Below are positions 30,569-39,900 of a stretch of DNA of 64,000 bases, in pieces (position 1 is the first letter of the stretch; every line of letters starts with the position of its first letter). Made by a program: the position numbers and the translations under genes. Source of the stretch: Xanthomonas vasicola (GTDB lineage Bacteria; Pseudomonadota; Gammaproteobacteria; Xanthomonadales; Xanthomonadaceae); contig NZ_JSBW02000042.1 in NCBI RefSeq assembly GCF_000772705.2, positions 59,530 to 123,529 on the forward strand, given 5' to 3'. The notes beneath the pieces were generated by a model. That model was not told where the DNA came from, ran no database searches, and saw nothing but the letters and a program-made list of their open reading frames with translations.

Positions 30569-31000
30569 ATGGCCAGCGAACCGATCCAGATCACCCCCAG
30601 CCTGACGATTCCGCCCAGCGAACTCGTCGAACGCTTCGTGCGTGCCAGCGGCGCCGGTGGGCAGAACGTCAACAAGGTCTCCACCGCGGTGGAGCTGCGT
30701 TTCGACGTGGCCGGCTCGCCATCGTTGCCGGAGCCATTGCGGGCGCGGCTGCTGTCGCGACGCGACCGCCGCATGACCGCCGACGGCGTGCTGGTGATCG
30801 ACGCGCAGCGCTTCCGCACCCAGGACCGCAACCGCGACGATGCGCGCGAACGGCTGGTCGAAATCATCAGTGCGTGCCTGTCGGTGCCCAAGCGCCGGGT
30901 CGCCACCAAACCAAGTCATGGAGCCAAGCTGCGGCGGCTGGATGCCAAGCGTGAGCGTAGCCATATCAAGCGTGGACGCTCTGCGTCCCACTGGGAGTAA
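30569..31000 (+). CDS. arfB: Peptidyl-tRNA hydrolase / ribosome rescue factor ArfB
   Basis: The product is 143 residues. The GGQ loop (RASGAGGQNVNKVSTAVELRF) and the basic C-terminal tail (KLRRLDAKRERSHIKRGR) that plugs the mRNA channel are both present. ArfB releases peptides from stalled ribosomes. Start chosen at MASEPIQITPSL. The acyltransferase gene begins 2 nt after its stop. Confidence 0.94.
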   Translation: MASEPIQITPSLTIPPSELVERFVRASGAGGQNVNKVSTAVELRFDVAGSPSLPEPLRARLLSRRDRRMTADGVLVIDAQRFRTQDRNRDDARERLVEIISACLSVPKRRVATKPSHGAKLRRLDAKRERSHIKRGRSASHWE

Positions 31001-31002
31001 GC

Positions 31003-31632
31003 GTGAGTCAACCCGACCCGTCGTTGCCACCGGTAACACAGGCCAACATCCTGCTGCAGCCATCCCCGCCCCGTATGCCGCGTGCACATGGGCGCTTCAT
31101 CCGCTGGTTCGGCCGCACCGCCTTGCGTCTAACCGGTTGGCGCCTGCTCGGGCGGTTGCCCGACGAACCCAAGCTGGTGATGATCGTGGCCCCGCATTCG
31201 TCCAATTGGGACGGGTTTGTGGGATTCGCGGCCAAGTTCGCGCTGGGCTTCGACGTGCGCGTGCTCGGCAAATCGCAGTTGTTCTGGTGGCCGCTGGGCC
31301 CGCTGCTGCGCAAGCTCGGCGCCATCCCGCTGGACCGCAGCTCGCCGCAAGGCACCATCGGCCAGGCGGTGCGGCTGATCCGCAACTCCGAGCAGATGTG
31401 GTACGTGATCACGCCCGAAGGCACGCGCAAGCGCGTGGAGAACTGGAAAGCCGGTTTCTGGAAGATCGCCTCCGATTCCAAGGTGCCGATCCTGCCGGTG
31501 TATTTCGACTACCCCAGCAAGACCGTGGGCATCGGCGAGCCGTTCTGGACCGGTAGCGACATGGCCGCCGACATCGCCGCCATCCGCACCTGGTACCGGC
31601 CATGGCGTGGCAAGCATCGCGATACGTTGTGA
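31003..31632 (+). CDS. Lysophospholipid acyltransferase-family protein
   Basis: The product is 209 residues with a GTG start. The HX4D acyltransferase motif appears as HSSNWD, and the glycerol-phosphate-binding motif as TPEGTRK. The family includes 1-acyl-glycerol-3-phosphate acyltransferases and ornithine-lipid or related O-acyltransferases; the short length fits the small COG3176/PlsC-like subgroup. It is tightly linked to arfB. Confidence 0.85.
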   Translation: MSQPDPSLPPVTQANILLQPSPPRMPRAHGRFIRWFGRTALRLTGWRLLGRLPDEPKLVMIVAPHSSNWDGFVGFAAKFALGFDVRVLGKSQLFWWPLGPLLRKLGAIPLDRSSPQGTIGQAVRLIRNSEQMWYVITPEGTRKRVENWKAGFWKIASDSKVPILPVYFDYPSKTVGIGEPFWTGSDMAADIAAIRTWYRPWRGKHRDTL

Positions 31633-31721
31633 GGGGCGTAGCGCGCGGGTGAAGGATCGCCAGCGTTGGTTGGTGAATCCGGTGCGCCTGTCGTCGAACA
31701 TTCCCTCCATCGAGAAGCTCA

Positions 31722-32743
31722 ATGATTGCCAAGTCCACCCGCGCGCTGTGTCTGGCGCTCTCGCTGCTGCTCACTGCCGGTCCAGCGCTCGCAGCCACGC
31801 CGATGCTAGTTATCCACGGCGGCGCGGGCGTGGAGAAATCAAGCCTTTCCAAGGACGAGCAGGGGCAGGCGCGCGAGGCAATGCAGCGCAGCGCGCGCTG
31901 CGTGCCGGGCATGCGGTGCTGCAACGTGGCGGCAGTGCGGTGGATGCAGTTGCCGCCACCATCACCGTGCTGGAGGATGCGCCGCAGTTCAACGCTGGCC
32001 GCGGTTCGGTGTTCACCCATGACGGCAAGAACGAACTGGACGCGGCCATCATGGACGGCGCCAGCGGCAAGGCCGGTGCGATTGCCGGCGTGCACACGGT
32101 CAAGAACCCGATCCTGCTGGCACGCAGCGTGATGGACCGCTCCAGGCACGTGATGCTGGTCGGCGACGGCGCTGAAGCGTTCGCGCGCGAGCAGGGCATC
32201 ACCCTGGTGGACCCGGGCTATTTCCGCACCGACAAGCGCTGGCAGCAACTGCAGAAAGCGCTCAAGGCCGACGCCGGCGACCGCCAGGCGCAGGCCGAGC
32301 TGGATCTGGAAACCGCCAAGCATTTCGGCACTGTCGGCGCGCTGGCGCTGGACCGCGACGGCCATCTGGCTGCCGGCACCTCCACCGGCGGCATGACCAA
32401 CAAGCGCTATGGCCGCGTCGGCGATGCGCCGATCATCGGCGCCGGCACCTATGCCAACCGCCAATGTGCGGTGTCTGGCACCGGCTGGGGCGAGTTCTAC
32501 ATCCGCGCCGTGGCGGCCTACGACATCTGTGCGCGCATGAAATATGCCGGGCAATCGCTGCAACAGGCGGCCGAGACCGTGATCGACCAGGAAATCCCCA
32601 CCGCTGGCGGCGACGGTGGCGCCATTGCGCTGGATGCGCAGGGCAATGCGGCGTTTCCGTTCAATACCGAAGGCATGTACCGCGGCTGGATCGGCACCGA
32701 CGGCACCCCGCATGTGGCGATTTTCAAGGACGAGACGCTGTAA
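31722..32743 (+). pseudogene. iaaA: Isoaspartyl peptidase / L-asparaginase, frameshifted
   Basis: The gene begins at MIAKSTRALCLALSLLLTAG, a signal peptide, and continues ATPMLVIHGGAGVEKSS in one frame. After a tandem duplication of AGCGC (31885-31894) the homology continues in another frame: RALRAGHAVLQRGGSAVDAVAA. Removing one AGCGC restores a continuous reading frame of normal length (about 340 residues). The downstream part retains the autoprocessing nucleophile Thr in HFGTVGALALD and the substrate loop GTSTGGMTNKRYGRVGD. As written the protein would be truncated before the catalytic Thr. It could be a genuine pseudogene, a contingency repeat or an assembly error. Confidence 0.88.
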
Positions 32744-32852
32744 CGCCGCCATCCTCAACCGCGTCCCTCCGCCCCAATCCAACGGCACATGCCAGCGGTC
32801 GCAAAACCCGCTAGCGTGGCCGGCTGCACTGCCCACTCAGGAATCACACGCC

Positions 32853-35021
32853 ATGTCGCGTACCGTCGTTCTGGCCGCTGCCATCACCCTGGCACTGGCT
32901 GCTTGTTCTGGAAAAGAGTCGTCCGGCCAGGAGTCCACCACCGTGCCCGAGAAAACCGCCCCGGCCCCGGCCGCAGATGCTGCATCCAACCCCTTGCTGA
33001 CCGCCAGCACGCTGCCGTTCCAGGCGCCGCCGTTCGACAAGATCAAGGATGCCGATTACCTGCCGGCATTCGAAGAAGGCATGCGCCAGCATTTGGCTGA
33101 CATCCGCAAGATTGCCGATAACCCCGAAGCGCCCACCTTCGACAACACCATCGAAGCGATGGAGCGCGGTGGCGAAACGCTCACGCGCGTGTCGCGCATC
33201 TTCTTCGGGCTGGTGCAGGCTGATACCAGCGACGCACGCCAGAAGATCCAGGAAGAGATCGCGCCCAAGCTGGCCGCGCATCAGGACGAGATCAATCTCG
33301 ATCCCAAACTCTTCGCACGGGTCAAAACCATCTACGACCAGCGCGACACGCTGAATCTGGACCCGGAGCAGAAGCGTCTGGTCGAGCGCGACTACGAAGA
33401 GCTGGTACGCGCTGGCGCGCAGTTGTCCGATGCCGACAAGGACAGCCTGCGCAAGCTCAACGTGGAAGAAACCACGCTCTCCACGCAGTTCCATACCCGT
33501 CTGGTCGCCGCCTCGGCCGCTGGTGCGGTGGTGGTGGACGACAAGGCCAAGCTCGATGGCCTGAGCGAAGGCGACATCGCCGCCGCGGCCGATGCAGCCA
33601 AGGCGCGCAAGCTCGATGGCAAATATCTGCTCAGCTTGCAGAACACCACCCAGCAGCCGGTGCTGGCGTCGCTGAAGAATCGCGAACTGCGCGCCGAGGT
33701 GTTGAAGGCCTCTGAAACGCGCGCGGAAAAGGGCGATGCCAACGACACCCGCCAGACCATCCAGCGTCTGGCGCAGCTGCGCGCGCAAAAAGCCAAGCTG
33801 CTTGGCTTCGACAACTACGCCGCTTACAGCTTGGGCAACCAGATGGCCAAGACGCCGGACGCCGCGCTCAAGCTGCTGACCGACACCGTGCCCGCTGCCA
33901 CTGCCAAGGCACGCCGCGAAGCGGCCGAGATTCAGAAGGTGATCGACGCGCAGAACGGCGGCTTCAAACTCGCCGCCTCCGATTGGGACATCTACGCCGA
34001 GCAGGTGCGCAAGGCCAAGTACGATCTGGACGAAGCGCAGATCAAGCCGTACTTCGAACTGGACAATGTGCTCAAGAACGGCGTGTTCTACGCCGCCACG
34101 CAGCTGTACGGCATCACGTTCAAGGAACGCACCGACATCCCGACCTATCACGCTGATATGAAGGTGTATGAGGTGTTCGATGCCGACGGCACCTCGATGG
34201 CGTTGTTCTACACCGACTACTTCAAGCGCGACAGCAAGTCCGGTGGCGCCTGGATGGACGTATTCGTCGAGCAGGACGGCCTCACCGGTGCCAAGCCGGT
34301 GGTCTACAACGTCTGCAACTTCACCAAGCCGGCAGCCGGCCAGCCGGCGTTGCTGAGCTTCGACGACGTCACCACCTTGTTCCATGAGTTCGGCCATGCG
34401 CTGCACGGCATGTTCTCCAAGGTGAAGTATCCGTCGATCTCCGGCACCAGCACCTCGCGCGACTTCGTCGAATTCCCCTCGCAGTTCAACGAGCACTGGG
34501 CGTCGGACCCCAAGGTTTTCGCCAACTACGCAAAGCACTACCAGACCGGCGCAGCGATGCCGGCCGAGTTGGTGGAAAAGATCAAGAAGGCCAAGACATT
34601 CAACAGCGGCTACGCCACCACCGAATACCTGTCGGCGGCGCTGCTGGATCTGGCCTGGCACACCCAGCCGGCCGATGCGCCGCTGCAGGACGTGAGCAAG
34701 TTCGAAGCCGACGCCTTGAAGCGCTTCAAGGTGGATCTGGCCGAAGTGCCGCCGCGTTACCGCAGCAGCTATTTCGACCACATCTGGGGCGGCGGTTATT
34801 CGGCCGGGTACTACGCGTACTTCTGGTCGGAAGTGCTCGACGATGACGCGTTTGAGTGGTTCAAGGAAAACGGTGGCCTGACCCGCAAGAACGGCGACAC
34901 CTTCCGCGCCAAGATCCTCTCGCGCGGCAACACCGTCGACTTGGCCACGCTGTACCGCGACTTCCGCGGCAAGGATCCCAGCGTCAAGGCGCTGCTGGAA
35001 AACCGTGGGTTGACCGAGTAA
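32853..35021 (+). CDS. dcp: Peptidyl-dipeptidase Dcp (M3 zinc metallopeptidase)
   Basis: The product is 722 residues. It starts MSRTVVLAAAITLALAACSG, so it is a lipoprotein precursor with a lipobox at about residue 18, implying a periplasmic or membrane-anchored enzyme. The catalytic HEFGHALHG and the downstream third zinc ligand (EFPSQFNEHW) are intact. It removes C-terminal dipeptides. The start is chosen at an ATG with AGGA upstream; an in-frame extension overlaps the broken iaaA. Confidence 0.94.
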   Translation: MSRTVVLAAAITLALAACSGKESSGQESTTVPEKTAPAPAADAASNPLLTASTLPFQAPPFDKIKDADYLPAFEEGMRQHLADIRKIADNPEAPTFDNTIEAMERGGETLTRVSRIFFGLVQADTSDARQKIQEEIAPKLAAHQDEINLDPKLFARVKTIYDQRDTLNLDPEQKRLVERDYEELVRAGAQLSDADKDSLRKLNVEETTLSTQFHTRLVAASAAGAVVVDDKAKLDGLSEGDIAAAADAAKARKLDGKYLLSLQNTTQQPVLASLKNRELRAEVLKASETRAEKGDANDTRQTIQRLAQLRAQKAKLLGFDNYAAYSLGNQMAKTPDAALKLLTDTVPAATAKARREAAEIQKVIDAQNGGFKLAASDWDIYAEQVRKAKYDLDEAQIKPYFELDNVLKNGVFYAATQLYGITFKERTDIPTYHADMKVYEVFDADGTSMALFYTDYFKRDSKSGGAWMDVFVEQDGLTGAKPVVYNVCNFTKPAAGQPALLSFDDVTTLFHEFGHALHGMFSKVKYPSISGTSTSRDFVEFPSQFNEHWASDPKVFANYAKHYQTGAAMPAELVEKIKKAKTFNSGYATTEYLSAALLDLAWHTQPADAPLQDVSKFEADALKRFKVDLAEVPPRYRSSYFDHIWGGGYSAGYYAYFWSEVLDDDAFEWFKENGGLTRKNGDTFRAKILSRGNTVDLATLYRDFRGKDPSVKALLENRGLTE

Positions 35022-35092
35022 GCGATGTGCGCGTGGAGGTGATGGTTGCATGCGAAGGCATGCATGCCTCGCCAGTGCGGTGAGCAATCGAG

Positions 35093-35117
35093 ACGGGATG
35101 GCCACGTGCCATCCCGT
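35093..35117 (+). terminator. Hairpin after dcp
   Basis: ACGGGATGGC and GCCATCCCGT form a perfect 10-bp stem with a five-base loop, followed by TTG. It lies between convergent genes. An imperfect 14-bp tandem repeat (GATGCATCGCAGTA and its neighbour) follows at about 35133-35160. Confidence 0.65.
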
Positions 35118-35173
35118 TTGCTCGCGTCGTTTTGATGCATCGCAGTAGATGCATCGCAGCAGCGGGTACCGCA

Positions 35174-37333
35174 TTACGCCGGCGGCGGTGCCCGATCCTT
35201 CCCGATCTGCACGATGACCTCGTGCGACTGCGATGCGGACGCCACGCCTGGACGCAGCTGTTGCACCGCTTCTGACAGGGTCAGCGAGGGTGAGGCATGC
35301 GTCGCAGATGACGTGGCACCGGATCGCTGGGTGAGCGCTTTGGCTTGACTCAACAGGTCTTCGACATCACTGCGTTGCACCAGCGCATTGATCGCTCGAC
35401 TCGCCTTGGTTGCCCGCCATTGGGACAGCGCTTCGTTGGCGCCCCCCATGACGCCGCGTAATACTTGCTGCTTCAATCCGATGTCTGTCTCGCCCTCGCG
35501 GCGGTTGTTCTTGACGGTGATGGCGGTGTGCTGATTCAGCGCGCCGACCGCAGCCATGCCTCCTGACAGGGCGGAAATTGCCAATGCCTGCGTGATCGGC
35601 ACCTTGCGCGTTCCGCCTTGCGCCGCGGAGCTGGCCTTGCCGATCACCGAAGACGCCGCGCTGCCCAGTACGCCTAGATGAAACATCTGGCCAACGCGTT
35701 GGGCGGTCTGTGCCGAGAACTCGCGCGAAGTGTACTTCTTGACGATATCGCCGATCAGTTGGGCCGAGACCACAGACTTCTCGGCGCCGAGCAGCAGCGT
35801 TGCTGCGACGCCGCCCGGATTGAGTTCGTCCAGCCTGCCCTCGCGCAAGGCTTGCAGATCCTGGCTCAGCAATTTCAACGCCTTCGCCGGGCCGGCGCCG
35901 TGGCCCGCTTCCAGATCCAGGTCATCGGCGCCTGTCGTCGCCTGCGGGGAGCGCGGCGCGGCGAGTTCCGCCTTGAGTGCCTTCTCCATCGCGACCAGTC
36001 CGCTGGTGACGCGTTTCACCAGCGCCTGCGTAGGCGATTGAATCAGTTTGCGCAATTTGCCCTGATCGATCTCCTCTGCCGCCACTGGCTCACCACGTGC
36101 AAGTTTCGCCTTGCCCGTGTCGGTCAACACATCGGCGTACAGCAGATTGAGCTTGTTGTTGTAATCCTGTTTTGCCTGTTCGTCGAAGCCGGCAGCCACG
36201 TGCTGCGCTGCAGTCATCAGCAGGGCGCCGACGGTCTGCGCGGTCGGCGACAACGCCCGCATTGCGCCGGTCTTGCGGAGCAGGCCCAGCGTGCCGGCCA
36301 ATGGCGAACGCAGAATGCGCGGGACCGCTTGCCAGCGATTGCCCAACCATTGCCGTTCGTGCGCGCCCTGGGTCATGACAAAGTCGTGCTGGGCCTGATG
36401 CAGGCGCGTTTCGGCTTGCAGCAAGTGATGAGCCGCGGCAATGAGGTCGGCTGTTGGCTGCGCCGTGGGGTTCTGGTCTGCGGCGTCCTTGAGTGCGCGG
36501 AACCTGTCGCAGCACCCGCTGAATTCTGTGATATGGCTTTCCAGCGCCTTCGCAAGCTCCGGTAGCCAATGCTTGTCGTTGATCTGCTTCTTGTCCGGCA
36601 CGATGACGTGCCCGCCGTGCTCGCGGATGGATTCGCACAAGCTGACCACCGCCGACTGCTGTGCCGCATTCATGGGCGCGGCGATCGCTGCTGTCGCAAT
36701 GCCGAATCCCGCACCTGCCCAGGGCTGACGGGTTGCGTAGTTAATCCAGGGCGAGACGATGTACTGCATTGCATTGTTGAGGAAGCTGCCGGTGGGGTTG
36801 GGCATGCCCGACAGCAATGCGGTACGCCGCAAGTTGGAAACCTCGTTTTCGCTCAATCCCTGCGCCCTGTACCAAGCCATCGCATCCGTCTCGCGGATGC
36901 GGCCCAACAGATCCGCATGTGTTGCTGCGCGTTCCTGCGGGCCGGTGGCGTCCGGCAATTTCATCGGCCTGGTCTTGTTGATGAGTTCGGCGGCCAGCTG
37001 CGGCTCGACCGGGCGCACGTTGTCGGCAGCCAGTTGCTCTTTGAGTCGCACCAACGACGCTTTGCCGGGATCCGGCGAGACTGCAGGCTGCGAAACCTGC
37101 AGTTCAACCGATTGCAAGTGGCTGGCCGACTGCGAGGCGGACGCAGTGACGTTTGCGGTCTCTTTTCCGCGCTTGCTCGGGGGGCGCGAGAGCATGGTCA
37201 ATGCGCCCTCGGGCTGTGTAGGCCAATGGCTGGGCGATGCCTGCGGGGGTGCTTCTTCTTCGATCTCATAGATGCCCGCCGGCGATGCCGGCGCGGTGCG
37301 ATTGAGCGGAGTGGCGGATGCAGCAGGTCTCAT
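35174..37333 (-). CDS. Large Ala-rich protein, candidate secreted effector
   Basis: The product is 719 residues from the ATG with AGGAG seven bases upstream (MRPAASATPLNRTAPASP). No signal peptide is seen. The N-terminal 150 residues are rich in Ser, Thr, Pro, Ala and Gln with few hydrophobics, as in type III secreted proteins. The remainder is helical with short Ala/Gly-rich hydrophobic stretches (GAGFGIATAAIAAPMNAA; QALAISALSGGMAAVGAL). I do not recognise a catalytic domain. The frame stays open upstream, but the strong ribosome-binding site favours this start. No clear PIP box (TTCGC-N15-TTCGC) was found. Effector status is an inference from composition. Confidence 0.7.
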   Translation of the reverse strand: MRPAASATPLNRTAPASPAGIYEIEEEAPPQASPSHWPTQPEGALTMLSRPPSKRGKETANVTASASQSASHLQSVELQVSQPAVSPDPGKASLVRLKEQLAADNVRPVEPQLAAELINKTRPMKLPDATGPQERAATHADLLGRIRETDAMAWYRAQGLSENEVSNLRRTALLSGMPNPTGSFLNNAMQYIVSPWINYATRQPWAGAGFGIATAAIAAPMNAAQQSAVVSLCESIREHGGHVIVPDKKQINDKHWLPELAKALESHITEFSGCCDRFRALKDAADQNPTAQPTADLIAAAHHLLQAETRLHQAQHDFVMTQGAHERQWLGNRWQAVPRILRSPLAGTLGLLRKTGAMRALSPTAQTVGALLMTAAQHVAAGFDEQAKQDYNNKLNLLYADVLTDTGKAKLARGEPVAAEEIDQGKLRKLIQSPTQALVKRVTSGLVAMEKALKAELAAPRSPQATTGADDLDLEAGHGAGPAKALKLLSQDLQALREGRLDELNPGGVAATLLLGAEKSVVSAQLIGDIVKKYTSREFSAQTAQRVGQMFHLGVLGSAASSVIGKASSAAQGGTRKVPITQALAISALSGGMAAVGALNQHTAITVKNNRREGETDIGLKQQVLRGVMGGANEALSQWRATKASRAINALVQRSDVEDLLSQAKALTQRSGATSSATHASPSLTLSEAVQQLRPGVASASQSHEVIVQIGKDRAPPPA

Positions 37334-37731
37334 CAGATTTCTCCTGGTGCTTGATGCAGTGGCGGCATCGGTCAATGGCCGCTGCCGGTAATGCGATCGC
37401 CAACCAGCCTGGAACTGGGCGTATTGTCCGTGGGGGGGCGTGGTAAGCCATGGTGCGACGGAAGCACCGAGTTCAACCACGCCACGCAACCGTTGCAGAG
37501 ATGAAGCTCCAAAACGGCGGACCGCATTGCGCGAGGATTGAATCAAACTGCTGGGGGTCATCTTTGTCCGACAGCAGAACTGACGTCGCTGCATCCGAAT
37601 CCCCCTATTGGTGCGAGCCCCAATCAGGTGCGCCGCAGGGTTGGCGAAGCGGTCATGCGTAACGGGCGCGCATCTGCGTGCGTGGTGCGCCATCAAAATG
37701 TGATGGCAATGCATTGGCACGCCTCAGCCAG

Positions 37732-38784
37732 TTACCGGGTCGTCAACCCATCCAGTGCCTGCGCCGCTGCATCCTGTCGCCACCAGCGCAGGCGATTGCC
37801 CGGCGCATTCAGGTCCACCCGCTCGCCCATGCGCGGGGTGATCAGTGCGACGCCGGCGGTGTCGGCCAGCGCCACGATGCGGTCCAACGGTTCCTGCCAT
37901 GCATGCATGGCCAGGTCGAAGGTGCCGTTGTGGATGGGTAGTAGCGTCTGTCCGCCAATATCCATGTATGCCTGCAGGCTCTGCTCCGGCTGCATGTGCA
38001 CGTGCGGCCACATCTGGTCGTAGGCGCCGTTTTCGATCAATGCCACATCGAATGGCCCGAGCTGCTCGCCAATGGTTGTGAAGTGCGGGCCGTAGCCGCC
38101 GTCGCCGCTGAAAAATAGGCGCAGGTCATCCGCCTGGATCGCCCAGGAACACCACAGCGCACGCCCGTTGTCGAACAGTCCGCGGCCGGAAAAATGTTGC
38201 GACGGGGTGGCGGTGAGTTGCAGGCCGGCAACGTTGATCGACTGCCACCAATCCAGCTGCCGCACCTTGGCCGGGTCCACGCCCCAGCGCACCAGCAGGT
38301 CGCCCACACCCAGCGGGGCGACAAACACGCCGACACGGTCGGCCAGCGCGCGGATGGTGGCGCGATCGAGATGGTCGTAGTGGTTATGCGACAGGATCAC
38401 CCCGGCCAGCGGCGGCAGCGCGTCCAGTGCAATCGGCGGGGCATGGAAGCGCTTGGGCCCGGCGAACGGCACCGGCGATGCGCGTTTGGAAAACACCGGG
38501 TCGGTCAGCCACAGGCCCCCCGCCAGCTTCATCAGCAGCGTGGAATGGCCCAGCCGATACAGGCTGCGATCCGGCGCGGCCAGCAGTTGCGCGTGTGTCA
38601 GCGGCTGCACCGGCAACGGGGCGGAGGGCACGGTGGTGCGGGGCTTGCCGAACACCATGGCCCACATCAGGCCGAGTTGCTCGCGCAGGGTCATGATGGT
38701 GGTCGGCAGCGGCAGCGCATTACGGAAGCGGCCAGCACGAAACTGCGGCGAATCGGCATACGGGGAAGGGCGTGGGGAAGCCAT
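37732..38784 (-). CDS. Metallo-beta-lactamase-fold hydrolase (UlaG / NAPE-PLD-like)
   Basis: The product is 350 residues. The metal-binding motif SHNHYDHLD is intact, and further ligands are likely in PSQHFSGRG, FFSGDGGYG and LPIHNGTFDLA. The pattern matches the COG2220 group, which includes NAPE-phospholipase-D-like and UlaG lactonase enzymes. Start chosen at MASPRPSPYADSP. It is divergent from a TetR regulator, with palindromes in between, and is its likely target. Confidence 0.87.
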   Translation of the reverse strand: MASPRPSPYADSPQFRAGRFRNALPLPTTIMTLREQLGLMWAMVFGKPRTTVPSAPLPVQPLTHAQLLAAPDRSLYRLGHSTLLMKLAGGLWLTDPVFSKRASPVPFAGPKRFHAPPIALDALPPLAGVILSHNHYDHLDRATIRALADRVGVFVAPLGVGDLLVRWGVDPAKVRQLDWWQSINVAGLQLTATPSQHFSGRGLFDNGRALWCSWAIQADDLRLFFSGDGGYGPHFTTIGEQLGPFDVALIENGAYDQMWPHVHMQPEQSLQAYMDIGGQTLLPIHNGTFDLAMHAWQEPLDRIVALADTAGVALITPRMGERVDLNAPGNRLRWWRQDAAAQALDGLTTR

Positions 38785-38958
38785 GGGAAGTCCGAGCAAA
38801 CGTGGGAGAGCGGAGGAAGTACGGGCGACCAGGCGACGGCGATGCAGCAAGCACTCTCACGACAGCTGGCGGCAGGATCGGCATGGATGGGCCGTACCGG
38901 GAGGTTCCTACGCGCTGGCTGCGCCGGGATGACAAGCGCTCGTCACCCGATCAGTGAT

Positions 38959-39000
38959 TACACTAAACAGTGTAGTTTTATTTTAGTGAAAGTAAACTAC
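38959..39000. promoter_or_regulatory. Overlapping palindromes, probable TetR operator
   Basis: TACACT-AAAC-AGTGTA is a perfect 16-bp dyad (38959-38974). Overlapping it, GTAGTTT and AAACTAC arms (38972-38978 and 38994-39000) form a second dyad. The region is AT-rich and lies just before the TetR gene, in the divergent promoter area shared with the hydrolase. Confidence 0.65.
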
Positions 39001-39018
39001 CCGGTGTAAAATCGCCTG

Positions 39019-39651
39019 ATGTCGACCACATCTCCTTCTCCGGCCGCGCCCCAGCGCATGACCGACCGCAAGCGCAAGGCCATTGTCGAGGCGGCCATTG
39101 CCGAGTTTCGGCAGCACGGCTTCGAGGCGACCAGCATGGACCGCGTGGCCGCCACCGCTGGCGTGTCCAAACGCACGGTCTACAACCATTTCCCGAGCAA
39201 GGACGCGCTGTTCGGCCACATCCTGCGTGGGCTGTGGCAGCGCAGCGCCGATGCGGTGAACCTTGTGTATCGGCCCGATCAACCGCTGCACACCCAGCTG
39301 ATCGAACTGCTGCAACAGAAGTTGCGGCTGCTGGACGATGCGGCCTTTATCGATCTGTCGCGCGTGGCCATCGCCGAAGGCATCCATTCGCCGGCGCGCG
39401 CGCGCGAACTGTTGTCGCAGTTGGGCAGCAAAGAAGAGGGCACCACCACCTGGCTGCGCGCCGCACTGACCGACGGCCGCTTGGCAGGGGTGGAGCCGGA
39501 ATTCGCCGCGCAGCAGTTGCAGGCGCTGGTGAAGGGCTTTGCGTTTTGGCCGCAGATCACCATGGGCCAGCCGCCGCTGTCGCCGCAGCAGCAGACGCAG
39601 GTGGCCGAATCGGCAGTGGCGATGTTTTTGGGGTTGTACGCGCGCGGCTGA
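39019..39651 (+). CDS. TetR/AcrR-family transcriptional regulator
   Basis: The product is 210 residues. The N-terminal helix-turn-helix (TSMDRVAATAGVSKRTVYNHFPSKDALF) is canonical, and the C-terminal ligand domain resembles the AefR-like TetR_C group. It probably represses itself and the divergent hydrolase through the palindromes upstream. Ligand unknown. Confidence 0.92.
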   Translation: MSTTSPSPAAPQRMTDRKRKAIVEAAIAEFRQHGFEATSMDRVAATAGVSKRTVYNHFPSKDALFGHILRGLWQRSADAVNLVYRPDQPLHTQLIELLQQKLRLLDDAAFIDLSRVAIAEGIHSPARARELLSQLGSKEEGTTTWLRAALTDGRLAGVEPEFAAQQLQALVKGFAFWPQITMGQPPLSPQQQTQVAESAVAMFLGLYARG

Positions 39652-39676
39652 GCGCGGGCGGCGCGCTCAGAGCCGC

Positions 39677-39757
39677 TGTGTCCGAGTGGTACATGCCGCA
39701 CCGAGCACTCACCGCACCGGCCTGGTGGTGAGCGCAGTCGTTTTGGTCGCTGCGCTT
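39677..39757. repeat. Diverged inverted copy of the palindromic element's arm
   Basis: The stretch starting GTGTCCGAGTGGTACATG is an inverted, diverged match to the right-hand element (GTGTACGAGTGGTACATG on its reverse strand), continuing to CGTTTTGGTCGCTGC. Confidence 0.6.
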
Positions 39758-39900
39758 AGAGCAGCTAACAAAACTACTGCGCAGCCGCCAGGCGGGCGCG
39801 GCCGGTGCTCGGAATCCTCATGTACCACTCGTACACTCCGGTTCCTGTGCGCCGCCCGCACCCACCTGACGACTGCTCGCTACGTTTTGTTAGCCGCTCT
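39758..39900. repeat. Palindromic intergenic element (MITE-like)
   Basis: An element of about 143 bp begins AGAGCAGCTAACAAAAC and ends GTTTTGTTAGCCGCTCT, so the termini are inverted repeats; the internal arms are also imperfectly complementary. It has no coding capacity and lies between the TetR gene and the VOC gene. A short degenerate relative occurs at 22671-22715. I recall this motif as a recurrent xanthomonad intergenic repeat. Confidence 0.75.

Noticed and set aside
29872..30909. 345-residue minus-strand frame spanning the DUF2059 and arfB genes
   Set aside because: Out of frame with the DUF2059 gene, which has a signal peptide and family motif; the long frame has neither.
32844..35174. 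776-residue minus-strand open frame opposite dcp
   Set aside because: Antisense mirror of dcp with no recognisable domain; such long antisense frames are expected in GC-rich DNA.
37334..37720. N-terminal extension of the large candidate effector (129 more residues)
   Set aside because: The internal ATG has an ideal AGGAG at 7-nt spacing; the extension has no comparable site. Not fully excluded.
37334..37731. PIP box (TTCGC-N15-TTCGC) for HrpX control of the candidate effector
   Set aside because: Single TTCGC-like words occur but never with the required spacing.
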